Part shown: piece after piece, positions 8,730 through 17,351 of the stretch
Numbering within the stretch: the first letter of the stretch is position 1
How the letters are laid out: every line of letters begins with the position of its first letter
Assembly (NCBI GenBank): GCA_905215155.1
Contig: CAJMPJ010000001.1
Location: 62,001 to 126,000, forward strand
DNA from: an uncultured bacterium
GTDB lineage: Bacteria > Bacillota > Clostridia > Lachnospirales > Lachnospiraceae
Direction of reading: 5' to 3'
DNA length: 64,000 nt
The notes under the pieces: model-generated
Told to the model about the DNA's origin: nothing
Database searches by the model: none
Seen by the model: the letters and a program-made list of their open reading frames with translations, nothing else
Made by a program: the position numbers and the translations under genes

Positions 8730-10661
8730 TTATAGTTTTTTTCCGTAGGGTTTGAATGCGCGGCCGGTTCCCCGGTAAAAACGGCTGAATAGTTCGTAGT
8801 ATTCCAGACGAAGCACCTGAATCCCCACAATCAGTCCTTCCATGCCGCATACAAACAAGTTGCCCAAAACGACGACGAGCCAGTTTACGGTTCCGGTTTC
8901 GTGGCCGGACAGCATCAGTACCACCTCCATCATGGCCGCATGGCTCACTGCAAAAGCTCCCACACGGACAAAAGAAAGGGTATTGGAAAAATAGCTTAAA
9001 AGCACTTCAAACAGTTCAAAAAAGCCCTGAACCACAAACATGCCTTTTTCCTTCGGCATAATCCTGGCCTTACGTTCCACCAGGTTTGTGAGCGGCTCCT
9101 TAAAAAACATGATGAGCAGCGGAACCCCAAACATCAGGACCAGAAGAGTAGCGGCAGGAATGGGGTTGCCTGTCATATAGAGAACTATCGTAAGCACAAG
9201 TGAGGCGTAGAAGATAAAGCCTGCCAAACCGTTGGTATCAAAAAATGTTCGTTCCGGATCTCTGAACCGGAAGCTGTTTACCATATTTAGGATCATGGTC
9301 AGAAGAATGATGCCCATACCCAATGAAACTGCAACGATGAAAACTGTGTTCAACCGTCCGATAAAGGGAAGCTCGGTCATATGCTTCATGGGCCTGAGCC
9401 AGACCGCATGAATCACATCCTCAAAGCCAAAGATACTTCCAAACAGGAATCCGAAAATGGTTGAAAAGAAGCCGCAGCAGGATAGAATAGCAGCAAGACT
9501 GATCTTTTTATACCGGTAAAGAAGAAGTCCTCCGAATAAAAGACAAAGCCCCTGTCCCACATCCCCGAACATGAATCCGAAGAGGAAGGAGTAGGTCAGT
9601 CCGATCAGTATGGTAGGGTCAATCTCATTATAAGCAGGAAGTCCATACATTCGGATAAACATCTCAAATGGTTTGAAAATCCCTGGATTCAATAGCTTGG
9701 TAGGAGGGTTGCTCATGATGTTTTCCTGGTCATCCTCCACAATACAAAAGGTTTTTTCATCGTCTGAAATGTCTTTTTGAAACGCATCGGCATCCCGTTG
9801 GCTCATCCAGCCGCAGAGGATATAAAAGGTGTTCCGGCTCTGTTTTGTACAGGCAGCCAGTTTTCTCACATTAAAATTAGTGGAGAAGGTTTCCAGACGG
9901 TCTTTGGCAGCCAGTAAGTCCTCCCGTCTGGTTTCCAAAAGAACGGAAAGCTGTTTGCGGATGTCATTGATCTCTGTCTGGACGGCTTTCATGCTTTCCT
10001 CTAAGGACTGGCTGGCTTCGTAAGGTGTGCCCTTATATTCATCCGGAACGTCAATCCTCTCAAAATGCATGGATGCATAAATGGCATCAATCCGGTTTGA
10101 GATGGTTTCCGGCACGAAATAAACCAGCCAGACGTATTGTTCGTCCTCTTTGCATTTGTAGAGGACTGTATCAATGGTATCGTATACATAGTTCTCAAAT
10201 TTCTCGTAATATTCATGAGTGATACGCCCAAAACGAAACTTGATATACTTAAAATGAAGGATGGAACTTAAATCATAATTAAGACCGGTAAATGGAAGAA
10301 TCCGCTCCACAGACTCCTTTAATGAGTCACGTTTGGATACCAATTCCTCTTCCCTGGCCTTACGTTCTTCTGCTTCTTTCCCAATCTCCTCGATGATATC
10401 TGCCGCCTGAGCCACGGATAGCTTTTTCTGCGAAGTCTGAAAAATCTCTCCCGGAGGCAGCAGATCGACCAGCTCGAATGCGCGCTGGAGGATATCTTTG
10501 TACGGATTGGTTTCAACATATGGCCTTAAGTCCTGCACCGTTTTTAACTCAGAAAGAGCGTTTTCCAGATGGATTTCATATCTGGATAAATAGGTGTCAA
10601 TCACCCGGTCAATATCCTCTTTTGGTCCGGTGATACTTAAGAATTTCATCTTTTCTATCAC
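8730..10661 (-). CDS. ntpI: V-type ATPase subunit I (membrane stator)
   Basis: 643 residues, the equivalent of subunit a. It holds the ion half-channels and anchors the peripheral stalks. The N-terminal half is soluble with coiled coils. The C-terminal half has seven or eight hydrophobic helices, starting near PTILIGLTYSFLFGFMFGD and including SFVRVGAFAVSHAAM, which carries the essential arginine. The start is GTG at 10661 with AAAGGGGG upstream; ATG at 10649 is a possible alternative. A 25-base gap with a strong ribosome site separates it from subunit K. Confidence 0.94.
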   Translation of the reverse strand: MIEKMKFLSITGPKEDIDRVIDTYLSRYEIHLENALSELKTVQDLRPYVETNPYKDILQRAFELVDLLPPGEIFQTSQKKLSVAQAADIIEEIGKEAEERKAREEELVSKRDSLKESVERILPFTGLNYDLSSILHFKYIKFRFGRITHEYYEKFENYVYDTIDTVLYKCKEDEQYVWLVYFVPETISNRIDAIYASMHFERIDVPDEYKGTPYEASQSLEESMKAVQTEINDIRKQLSVLLETRREDLLAAKDRLETFSTNFNVRKLAACTKQSRNTFYILCGWMSQRDADAFQKDISDDEKTFCIVEDDQENIMSNPPTKLLNPGIFKPFEMFIRMYGLPAYNEIDPTILIGLTYSFLFGFMFGDVGQGLCLLFGGLLLYRYKKISLAAILSCCGFFSTIFGFLFGSIFGFEDVIHAVWLRPMKHMTELPFIGRLNTVFIVAVSLGMGIILLTMILNMVNSFRFRDPERTFFDTNGLAGFIFYASLVLTIVLYMTGNPIPAATLLVLMFGVPLLIMFFKEPLTNLVERKARIMPKEKGMFVVQGFFELFEVLLSYFSNTLSFVRVGAFAVSHAAMMEVVLMLSGHETGTVNWLVVVLGNLFVCGMEGLIVGIQVLRLEYYELFSRFYRGTGRAFKPYGKKL

Positions 10662-10677
10662 GGAAAAGTAACCCCCT

Positions 10678-11724
10678 TTACTGTTTTACCACATAGGAGA
10701 TGATTTCATCCGGAGTCAAGCGGTACCGGATGCTCTCTATGAGGGTGATGACTTTTTGTATTTCCTCCTCTTTAAAATAAAGATAGGAATTCAGAGTGGC
10801 AATGGAATAGGGATTTTGCCGGCTGGCAGAACGGTAAATTTTATCAAGCACCTCCGCAGTGAGCCGTTCCAGATCCGGCATCTCAAACACCTCTATATTT
10901 GCTTTCCGGCCATAGAAGGTGGTTTTTAACGCCGCGTAGAATTCTTCCATGGTTCCGGCCTCCGCCATTTTCGTGATCTGTTCCTTATTCAGGTGGTAAT
11001 AGGTGGGAATGAGAAGGGCATAAATGTCTGCCGGCTGTAAATGGTAATATTTCTTGGAGCGGTAGATCCACTGGATGTTTAACAGGTCCAGCTTGCTTCC
11101 GAAGCACCGGGTCAAAAGTTCCCTCTCTTCCTTTTTCAAGTATTTCCCCATTACCTTCCAAATGGTTTTAAAATATAGAAGATCCAAACGGACTTCATAG
11201 TCAAATAAAGCAGGCTCCATGGTATCGTCTAAACCAGAGAGCTGGCCGTAATAGACTGAACCTTCCAGGTTTGCTACAAATTCAGAAAGACTTTTAGAGG
11301 AAGTCAGCTTCATAAGATCCAGTTTGGAATGTTTCTTAAAAAAATCCTCAAAAATAGAAAGATCAATATCCGGCGGATTCTCCCCAATGGCATTTCGGAG
11401 ACATTTCTTCAGAATATCGATTTCAAAGTGCATAAAATACAGATTTAAAAATTTACGCTGGTTTAAATTGGAAAAACGGTAGAGCTTGGCAAAATCCTGG
11501 TAAAGAGAAAGAACCAGCCTTTGTTCAATCGCACCCCGGTGAAGACCGCTTCCCTCCAGGTCTGAAAAAAGCCCCTCATAGGCACTTAGATGGCTTAAAT
11601 AGTCCACGGCCTCAGAAACGGTTGATAAGCCGGACATTTCCCGGAACTGGTTTTCTGTGATCAGGTGGCTTTCCATGGCTCTTACCTTGGTTGTAATGCC
11701 GCTGTAAGACAGCAAGTCTCCCAT
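10678..11724 (-). CDS. ntpC: V-type ATPase subunit C
   Basis: 348 residues, all helical, matching the V/A-type subunit C (AtpC/d-type) that sits as a socket between the central shaft and the K ring. The start is ATG at 11724 with AAAGGAG, 4 bases after the preceding stop. Its length is typical. It is encoded between the stalk subunit and subunit I, the usual order. Confidence 0.9.
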   Translation of the reverse strand: MGDLLSYSGITTKVRAMESHLITENQFREMSGLSTVSEAVDYLSHLSAYEGLFSDLEGSGLHRGAIEQRLVLSLYQDFAKLYRFSNLNQRKFLNLYFMHFEIDILKKCLRNAIGENPPDIDLSIFEDFFKKHSKLDLMKLTSSKSLSEFVANLEGSVYYGQLSGLDDTMEPALFDYEVRLDLLYFKTIWKVMGKYLKKEERELLTRCFGSKLDLLNIQWIYRSKKYYHLQPADIYALLIPTYYHLNKEQITKMAEAGTMEEFYAALKTTFYGRKANIEVFEMPDLERLTAEVLDKIYRSASRQNPYSIATLNSYLYFKEEEIQKVITLIESIRYRLTPDEIISYVVKQ

Positions 11725-11728
11725 AGGA

Positions 11729-12040
11729 TCACTCCTTTATCATAGTTTGGAATAAATTCTCAACGTACCGGTGATGCTCCTTCTCATAATGGGCTTCCAA
11801 TGCGGCCAGTACTCTCATAGAATCGTTTTTCTGCTTTTCCAGCTGATGATTCATCTTAATTTCCATTTCTTTACGCAGTGCTTCGATTTTTTTGTTGGTC
11901 TGAACCTCTAAATCATGATCAAATGCGGCAGTCCGTTCCTCCATTTCTTTTGCAAATGCCTTCTTTCGTTCGTTGGCATTATCCATAATGGAAGTTGCTG
12001 CCGATTCGATGTCAGAAATCTTTTCAATCACTTTATCCAT
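11729..12040 (-). CDS. V-type ATPase peripheral stalk subunit (G/H type)
   Basis: 103 residues from ATG at 12040, preceded by AAGGAGG with 7-base spacing. A longer in-frame extension to 12079 has no ribosome site. The protein is almost entirely a charged coiled coil (ERKKAFAKEMEERTAAF, then KKIEALRKEMEIKMNHQLEKQK), as expected for the small stalk subunit (H, G or NtpF) that pairs with subunit E. As first gene of the operon it takes the place normally held by this subunit. AT-rich DNA upstream (12061-12140) has TATAAT-like stretches, but no promoter can be fixed with confidence. Confidence 0.8.
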   Translation of the reverse strand: MDKVIEKISDIESAATSIMDNANERKKAFAKEMEERTAAFDHDLEVQTNKKIEALRKEMEIKMNHQLEKQKNDSMRVLAALEAHYEKEHHRYVENLFQTMIKE

Positions 12041-12203
12041 ACCGTAGCCTCCTTGTGAAATAAGTTTGTAAATTACCATATTATATTATAATGATACTAT
12101 AATTTGAAAAAAATACCATAGTATTTTGGAAAAATTCACTAAATTTATAAATATTTAATCATGCTTATAGCTTACGCAGCCCAAGCAATTGTTATGCCTC
12201 ATC

Positions 12204-12251
12204 AAAAAAAGCGAAGTCCAGAGGATATTTACTCTGGTGTCTTCGCTTTTT
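12204..12251 (-). terminator. Terminator after the SH3 protein gene
   Basis: On the minus strand AAAAAGCGAAG-CACCAGAG pairs with CTCTGGACTTCGCTTTTTTT across an 8-base loop. It begins 8 bases past the stop at 12259. The A-rich 5' side means it could also work on the plus strand. Confidence 0.85.
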
Positions 12252-12258
12252 CGGTGGT

Positions 12259-13212
12259 TTATTGAGTTTTTTTCTCTGTAGTTTCTCCGGATTCTGTGGT
12301 TTTACCTGAATCAGACGGAGCTTCGGACTCTGTCAGATATTCCGTTGCAACGTAAGCTTCTTTTCCCTCAAATTTGATAACCGTCCATTTGTCATCGTAT
12401 GTCTTAACAAAATCAACAACCGTGCCGGCTGCAAGACTTCCCAGTCTGGTGCCGTCGGTAGACGGTGTGGAACGGACGTTTAATTTGGACTTGGTGGTAT
12501 AGATTTTAGATGCCTGTGTCTCCGGCTCTGTGGCATTTTCGGAAGTCCCCTCCGTGGTGGCTGCTTCTGTGGAGATCTGAGTGGAGGTTTCAGGCGCCCC
12601 CGTTTCTTTCTTGTCTCCATTTCCAGGCACCAGCTTTACAAAAATCAGCACAACTACAAGCACTCCTAAGAAAATCAGTGCCGGCTTTAAAAGACCGTTG
12701 ATGTCAGGCGTGTTTTTTGGAGAGCGGCGTCTGCTGCGGCCTCTGGATGAACTTCTTTGAGGAGCACTGCGTCTGGCCGAACCACTCCTTGAAGCCATCG
12801 GAGCAGTCTTTGGCTGAGGGGAGCGCTGCCTGTTAGGAGCTGTATTGGAATTATTTTTATGAAGGGCGTTTGCAAAGGCTTGAACTTCCTGTGAGAGAAG
12901 CTGAAGGGCTTCCCTGGCATCATAGGGGCTGTCATTGCCTTCGTGAACTGCCTTATTGCCAATCATGCGGATTCTGTGATAGTGGTCTTTGGAAGCCTGG
13001 GAAATCAGGCGCCTTTCAAATAACTGGTCAATGCTGTCGGCCAGATCGCCTTCCACGATCAGTGCTTTTTCTCCCAGATAATGAATCATAAATTCCAGTG
13101 TCTGGCGGGCTTTGATCATAGACATGTTATACTGATTCTGATTCATGAGCATTTCTGTTTCCTTAAGACCCTGCTGGATTCTGATCCAGAAACGGTTATC
13201 TGTGGTTCCCAT
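12259..13212 (-). CDS. Membrane protein with HEPN/DUF4145-like N-terminus and extracytoplasmic SH3 domain
   Basis: 317 residues from ATG at 13212 (AAAGGAGG, 6-base gap; an upstream in-frame start at 13230 lacks a site). Residues 1-115 are helical and resemble the DUF4145 group of HEPN domains: KARQTLEFMIHYLGEK, then HRIRMIGNKAVHEG. A basic Ser/Arg/Pro linker follows, then one membrane helix (PALIFLGVLVVVLIFVKLV) and a Thr/Glu-rich spacer. The C-terminal bacterial SH3 domain reads LNVRSTPS..GTRLGSLAAGTVVDFV. Topology should put the HEPN part inside and the SH3 part outside. The function is unknown. Cell-wall sensing is a guess from the SH3 domain. Confidence 0.75.
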   Translation of the reverse strand: MGTTDNRFWIRIQQGLKETEMLMNQNQYNMSMIKARQTLEFMIHYLGEKALIVEGDLADSIDQLFERRLISQASKDHYHRIRMIGNKAVHEGNDSPYDAREALQLLSQEVQAFANALHKNNSNTAPNRQRSPQPKTAPMASRSGSARRSAPQRSSSRGRSRRRSPKNTPDINGLLKPALIFLGVLVVVLIFVKLVPGNGDKKETGAPETSTQISTEAATTEGTSENATEPETQASKIYTTKSKLNVRSTPSTDGTRLGSLAAGTVVDFVKTYDDKWTVIKFEGKEAYVATEYLTESEAPSDSGKTTESGETTEKKTQ

Positions 13213-13330
13213 ATATTTCCTCCTTTGCAATAACGGTTGTATTCAAATATACAGACATTATACCTTATTATTCTAAATTGTGCACCTGTTATTTTCCACT
13301 TTCCAGCCGTCAACCAAGGAAGGTGCCCAC

Positions 13331-13360
13331 TTGCACCGGTCCCTTGAGTTATGATACAAT
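13331..13360 (+). promoter_or_regulatory. Candidate promoter of trmB
   Basis: TTGCAC and TACAAT with an 18-base spacer, ending 63 bases before the trmB start. Confidence 0.5.
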
Positions 13361-13423
13361 CTACTTGCAAGATCAAACCACGTTTATGATTATAAGAAGA
13401 GAAACGATTTGGAGGAAGTAAAT

Positions 13424-14062
13424 ATGAGGTTACGTCACATACCAGGCTCGGAAGAAGAAATCGCCCGCAGCCCATATGTGGTCCAGAATCCGGAACAAAA
13501 AAAGGGTTGCTGGAAGGAAGTCTTTGGAAATGAGAATCCTATTGAAATAGAAGTCGGTATGGGAAAAGGCCGTTTTATCATGGAACTGGCCACCCTTCAT
13601 CCGGAGATCAATTATGTGGGGATTGAACGGTATCCCAGCGTGCTTTTGCGCGGACTTCAAAAGAGAGCAGAGCTGGAGCTTGACAATATTTACTTTATGT
13701 GTGTGGATGCAAAAAAATTGTCTGAGATATTTGCACCTGGAGAGGTTCAGAAGATTTATTTAAACTTTTCCGATCCATGGCCCAAGGACCGTCATGCAAA
13801 ACGCAGGCTCACATCAGAGGAATTTATGGCAGTTTACGACCAGATACTAAAACCCGATGGAACCGTGGAATTTAAAACGGATAATAAAGGGCTGTTTGAC
13901 TATTCCCTGGAGGCGGTTCCAGGAGATGTATGGGAGATCAAAGCGTTTACTTATGACCTTCACCACAGTGAGATGGGAGAGGGGAATATTATGACAGAGT
14001 ACGAAGAGAAGTTTTCTTCCAAGGGAAACCCGATCTATAAACTCATTGCAGGAAGAAAATAA
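13424..14062 (+). CDS. trmB: tRNA (guanine-N7)-methyltransferase
   Basis: 212 residues. It methylates G46 in the variable loop of tRNAs, using S-adenosylmethionine. Family blocks seen: the SAM-binding region IEVGMGKGRFIMELA, then YVGIERYPSVLLRG, and the substrate block LNFSDPWPKDRHAKRRLT. ATG at 13424 has GGAGG upstream. A TTG four codons earlier overlaps that site and is not used. It is likely transcribed alone or with the small ORF after it. Confidence 0.95.
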   Translation: MRLRHIPGSEEEIARSPYVVQNPEQKKGCWKEVFGNENPIEIEVGMGKGRFIMELATLHPEINYVGIERYPSVLLRGLQKRAELELDNIYFMCVDAKKLSEIFAPGEVQKIYLNFSDPWPKDRHAKRRLTSEEFMAVYDQILKPDGTVEFKTDNKGLFDYSLEAVPGDVWEIKAFTYDLHHSEMGEGNIMTEYEEKFSSKGNPIYKLIAGRK

Positions 14063-14074
14063 GAATTTACCCTG

Positions 14075-14106
14075 CCGGTGCCGGGTTTTTATAACCAGGG
14101 CACCGG
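14075..14106 (+). other. Hairpin after trmB
   Basis: CCGGTGCC (14075-14082) pairs perfectly with GGCACCGG (14099-14106) 12 bases after the trmB stop. There is no T-run, so it may be an RNA 3'-end stabiliser or a weak terminator. Confidence 0.45.
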
Positions 14107-14148
14107 TTCTGCATATAATAAAGAAAAAGAAAACGCAGGTGCAGGATC

Positions 14149-14301
14149 ATGGGCATGAAAGACAAGGTTACAAAAAAGCTTCTCCAGGCAACCAGTGACA
14201 AGACGGACTTAAATAAGAAACTGCTTTCCTGGAACAAATCTTTTGTGGAAGTGAACAAAACACTGGGTACAAATATTGATAAAAATAAGAAAAATAAATA
14301 A
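14149..14301 (+). CDS. Small basic protein of unknown function (50 aa)
   Basis: An ATG at 14149 opens a 50-codon frame (MGMKDKVTKKLL to DKNKKNK, TAA at 14299-14301). The protein is very basic: about a quarter of residues are lysine, and it has no membrane segment. A second ATG at 14155 sits better behind AGGTGCAGGA and may be the real start. It follows trmB in the same direction and precedes the tRNA promoter. I do not recognise a family. Coding status rests on the clean frame and plausible ribosome site. Confidence 0.45.
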   Translation: MGMKDKVTKKLLQATSDKTDLNKKLLSWNKSFVEVNKTLGTNIDKNKKNK

Positions 14302-14337
14302 ATACTTAAAAACGGTAAATTATTTATAAAAAAAGTG

Positions 14338-14366
14338 TTGACTTTTGTTGAAGACGGTTATATAAT
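14338..14366 (+). promoter_or_regulatory. tRNA-Lys promoter
   Basis: TTGACT and TATAAT with an ideal 17-base spacer, 45 bases before the mature tRNA. Confidence 0.85.
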
Positions 14367-14411
14367 TACACACGTGCTTGAGACAAGGGCACAACAAAAA
14401 ACAAAAGACAA

Positions 14412-14484
14412 GCGCCTTTAGCTCAGTTGGTAGAGCAGTAGACTCTTAATCTATTTGTCCGGGGTTCGAGCCCCCGAAGGCGCA
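14412..14484 (+). tRNA. tRNA-Lys (anticodon CTT)
   Basis: The acceptor stem GCGCCTT pairs with AAGGCGC and is followed by discriminator A. The D arm is GCTCAGTTGGTAGAGC. The anticodon stem GTAGA/TCTAT encloses loop CTCTTAA, giving anticodon CTT (reads AAG). The T arm is CGGGGTTCGAGCCCCCG. The 3' CCA is not encoded. It has its own promoter and terminator. Confidence 0.97.
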
Positions 14485-14580
14485 CTAAAAAAGTACTGTT
14501 TTTGACGACGGAGAGCGTTGGGGACGGTGCTTTTCCTTTGTCCGGATTTATCCGGGGAGAACTTATTATGGAGTGCAGGA

Positions 14581-14614
14581 AGCGGAAGCGGTTATAAGCT
14601 TTGGCTTTTTTTTT
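14581..14614 (+). terminator. Terminator of the tRNA-Lys transcript
   Basis: AGC-gg-AAGC pairs with GCTT-tg-GCT across an 8-base loop, followed by nine T. It lies about 100 bases after the tRNA. Confidence 0.6.
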
Positions 14615-15244
14615 ATTTCGTTTTTTATTCCTTCTTATTTAAATTAAAAATCGGAAGAATAATCCGGTTAAGAATAAATCATACTTACTTTATAAAACAT
14701 GATGGAGATTGAAACCATAGGGAACCTAAAGGAAATCTTAACATCTGTTAATTTAAGTCTTTGAAACTCCATGCTCCGGGTATCTGTTTCTTTATAAATC
14801 CAAAATGTCATGCTCCCTTGATGTAAGATACCTTAACAATATTTTAGGTTATACGGTTCTGCATGTTGCTATTAAATAGGAAGAAAGTCCTATATAACCT
14901 AAAATTTTGCTAAGGGAGCATTTGTGAAAATTCCACGCAAATTCCCTGATGTTTCTTATAAGCCTGTCTTATTTTTCATGTATTTCCTTTAAAATACTTG
15001 GATATTAGTAAGTAATGACGGTGAAATTAAAAAATGAAAGAAAAACGTGGTTAAATTTCACAAATTATTCCGGGAAAAACCTACGTAATACCTAGAAAAA
15101 TTAGCTGAATGAAAATCACTTTACATTTTTGTTACATTTAGCGTTAAAAAATGGATAATAAAATAAGATTTTATGGCAAAAAAATTGTTCCAAATGTTTA
15201 AACAATTGTAGACATTAATAAAATGTTATGAAACCTGCAAAAAG
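14615..15244 (+). other. AT-rich intergenic region before the F-ATPase operon
   Basis: 630 bases with no convincing gene. It holds one 112-bp inverted-repeat element (14810-14921, listed separately). The rest is AT-rich sequence with no frame that has a ribosome site and protein-like composition. Confidence 0.6.
14810..14921. repeat. 112-bp imperfect inverted-repeat element
   Basis: ATGCTCCCTT at 14810-14819 is matched by AAGGGAGCAT at 14912-14921. Inner arms ATTTTAGGTTATA (14840-14852) and TATAACCTAAAAT also pair. The left arm carries about 15 extra bases (14820-14834) bracketed by CCTT. The arrangement could be a small non-autonomous insertion (MITE-like) or a long structured RNA. No transposase is nearby. 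Confidence 0.55.
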
Positions 15245-15273
15245 TTGACAATTTTCGTAGATGAAAGTATGAT
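15245..15273 (+). promoter_or_regulatory. F-type ATP synthase operon promoter
   Basis: TTGACA and TATGAT with a 17-base spacer. The predicted start near 15280 leaves an 84-base leader before atpB. Confidence 0.85.
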
Positions 15274-15363
15274 ACACCATATACCTCATGAAATATTGTA
15301 CATTGAAAAGTACAATCCAAACGGGTAATAGATTAAAGAGAAAGACTGTCTCTAAGAAAGGAA

Positions 15364-16059
15364 GTGAGCATTACGGAGGATTTAGCAGAGAAGTTAATGG
15401 AAGAACTGAACTGCGAAACGGTATTCACGATTCCAATATTCGGAGGGATTCAGATTTCGGAATCTGTTGTGGTAACATGGGTTATCATGGCGGTTCTGAC
15501 CCTGCTTTCTATTTGCCTGGTAAGAAATTTAAAGGTTGAGAACCCTGGAAGGAAGCAGCAGGTATTGGAATTAGCCGTTGGGGGACTTTACGGGTTCTTT
15601 GAGGATCTCATTGGTAAGGAACAAAAACGTTATATCCCCTATTTGATTTCTGTGGCAATTTATGTCGGTGTGGCCAATTTGATTGGTTTGCTGGGTGTGA
15701 AACCGCCTACCAAAGATTTAAATGCCACCGCAGCGCTTGCTATTATGAGCATTCTGCTGATTGAATATGCAGGCTTTCATAAGAAAGGTCTAAAGGGCTT
15801 TATTAAGGGTTTTGCAGAGCCGGTGGCTATTATTGCACCGATCAACGTCCTGGAAGTATTTATTAAACCTTTGTCGCTTTGCATGCGATTGTTTGGTAAT
15901 GTTTTAGGAGCGTTTGTAGTTATGGAGCTTATAAAGCTGGTTGCAGCGCCGATTGTACCGATTCCGTTTTCCTTATATTTTGATATTTTTGACGGATTGA
16001 TTCAGGCGTATGTATTTGTGTTTCTGACTGCACTTTTCTTAAAAGAGTCAGTAGAGTAA
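15364..16059 (+). CDS. atpB: F-type ATP synthase subunit a
   Basis: 231 residues, membrane stator with the ion half-channels. Five or six hydrophobic helices are visible. The essential arginine is R175 in LSLCMRLFGNVLGAF. The start is uncertain: GTG at 15364 has only AAAGGA right beside it, and ATG at 15400 is 17 bases past GGAGG. No upstream in-frame ATG exists before the stop at 15334. It opens the operon; no atpI is present. It is 29 bases before atpE. Confidence 0.9.
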   Translation: MSITEDLAEKLMEELNCETVFTIPIFGGIQISESVVVTWVIMAVLTLLSICLVRNLKVENPGRKQQVLELAVGGLYGFFEDLIGKEQKRYIPYLISVAIYVGVANLIGLLGVKPPTKDLNATAALAIMSILLIEYAGFHKKGLKGFIKGFAEPVAIIAPINVLEVFIKPLSLCMRLFGNVLGAFVVMELIKLVAAPIVPIPFSLYFDIFDGLIQAYVFVFLTALFLKESVE

Positions 16060-16088
16060 AAACAGTTCAAATTAAAGGAGAGATTATT

Positions 16089-16307
16089 ATGTTTACAGCA
16101 ATTGGAGCAGGAATCGCAGTATTAACAGGTATTGGTGCGGGTGTAGGTATTGGTTTAGCAACAGCTAAGTCTGTAGATGCTATTGCAAGACAGCCAGAGG
16201 CAGAAGGCAAGATCAGCAAGGCTCTCTTATTAGGTTGTGCACTTGCAGAGGCAACTGCCATCTATGGTTTCGTTGTTTCCCTTCTTATCATCTTATTCCT
16301 TAAATAA
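16089..16307 (+). CDS. atpE: F-type ATP synthase subunit c (rotor ring)
   Basis: 72 residues, a helical hairpin with loop ARQPEAEGK. The ion-binding carboxylate is E54 in ALAEATAIYGF. At the positions that form the Na+ site in Ilyobacter-type rings this protein has I21 (for Gln) and A55 (for Ser), while T56 and Y59 remain, so H+ coupling is more likely. AAAGGAG lies 7 bases upstream of the start. Gene order after subunit a is normal. Confidence 0.95.
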   Translation: MFTAIGAGIAVLTGIGAGVGIGLATAKSVDAIARQPEAEGKISKALLLGCALAEATAIYGFVVSLLIILFLK

Positions 16308-16361
16308 TGCCTTTGAACGGGATTATGTTGGAAAATTTAGAAAGAAAGGCAGGCGGTAAAG

Positions 16362-16862
16362 ATGCTTAGACTGGATATAAACGTTGTGTTTAACATGATA
16401 AATCTTATTGTCCTGTATTTTTTGCTTAGGCACTTCCTGATTCAGCCGGTTATGGGTATTATCAATAAACGGCAGGCAATGATTGAGAACAGCATTTCAA
16501 ATGCCAGGAATACTGAGGGGCAGGCGGCAGAGATCAAAAAGCAGTATGAAGAGAAACTGGCTGCCTCCTCAGAAGAAGGATTAAAGATTATCGAAGAAGC
16601 AAAGAACCAGGCAAAGGCTCAGTACGACCGTATTTTAAAGAATGCGGATGAAGAGGCTGGCCGGCTGATAGCAGAAGCGCAGAAAAAAGCAGAAGCTGAT
16701 CAGGAAAAAGCTTTGCGTGAAGCTAAGACGCAGATCGCAGGCTTAGTGATTGCAGCAGCGGCCAAGGTAGTTAATCAGGAAGCGAGTGCGATGTCAAACA
16801 AGGCGCTTTACGATTCATTTTTAGCAGAAGCAGGTGATGCCCATGACGCAGGCAGCAATTAA
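16362..16862 (+). CDS. atpF: F-type ATP synthase subunit b (peripheral stalk)
   Basis: 166 residues. One N-terminal membrane helix (VVFNMINLIVLYFLLRHFLI) is followed by a long charged coiled coil rich in A, E, K and Q, as usual for b. It forms the outer stalk with delta. The start follows AGGCGGTAAAG. The 3' end overlaps atpH by 20 bases. Confidence 0.93.
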   Translation: MLRLDINVVFNMINLIVLYFLLRHFLIQPVMGIINKRQAMIENSISNARNTEGQAAEIKKQYEEKLAASSEEGLKIIEEAKNQAKAQYDRILKNADEEAGRLIAEAQKKAEADQEKALREAKTQIAGLVIAAAAKVVNQEASAMSNKALYDSFLAEAGDAHDAGSN

Positions 16863-17346
16863 TTATGGACGGGTGCTTTATGAGATGTCCGTTCCAAAAA
16901 CGGCCATTGAAGAAGCAGCTCTGGTGCTAAAGGTAGTGCCGGAGCTTAAACATGCTTTAAGCAGCCCAGTCATTGCAATAAGCAGCAAGCATCGGGTGAT
17001 CGAACGGATATTTCCCCAGGAGATGATAACCTTTTTAAAGGTTTTGGTTGACCGCCGGGATATGGACCTTGCCGGTGATATATTTAAGGCTTGGCGTGCG
17101 CATGTATTAGAAGAAGAAGGGATATTGGAAGCTTCTTTGTACTACGTGACAAAGCCCGACGAGGAACAGTTACGGGAAATTAAGGCGATGCTTTGCAGAA
17201 AGTACGACAAAAAGGACGTAAGACTCTACTTGATCGAAGATGCCAGTTTAATCGGTGGATTCATTCTCCGTGTAGGTGATGTGGAAACGGACTGGAGCTT
17301 AAAGGGACGTCTGAAACAATTAGAACAAAAAATAATGCGGAGGTGA
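16843..17346 (+). CDS. atpH: F-type ATP synthase subunit delta
   Basis: 167 residues from ATG at 16843 (AGGTG upstream), linking subunit b to the top of the alpha-beta head. It has the usual [12 protein letters not shown] start and the C-terminal block [17 protein letters not shown]. Upstream in-frame GTG and ATG codons (16834, 16837) lie inside the ribosome site. It overlaps atpF. Confidence 0.92.
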   Translation: MTQAAINYGRVLYEMSVPKTAIEEAALVLKVVPELKHALSSPVIAISSKHRVIERIFPQEMITFLKVLVDRRDMDLAGDIFKAWRAHVLEEEGILEASLYYVTKPDEEQLREIKAMLCRKYDKKDVRLYLIEDASLIGGFILRVGDVETDWSLKGRLKQLEQKIMRR

Positions 17347-17351
17347 AAAGC

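Noticed and set aside
14518-14712. 64-codon open frame after tRNA-Lys
   Set aside because: It overlaps the tRNA terminator, has no ribosome site, and its hydrophobic look comes from T-rich DNA.
15288-15539. 83-codon open frame at the start of the F-ATPase operon
   Set aside because: It overlaps atpB in another frame. atpB has clear family motifs and this frame has none.
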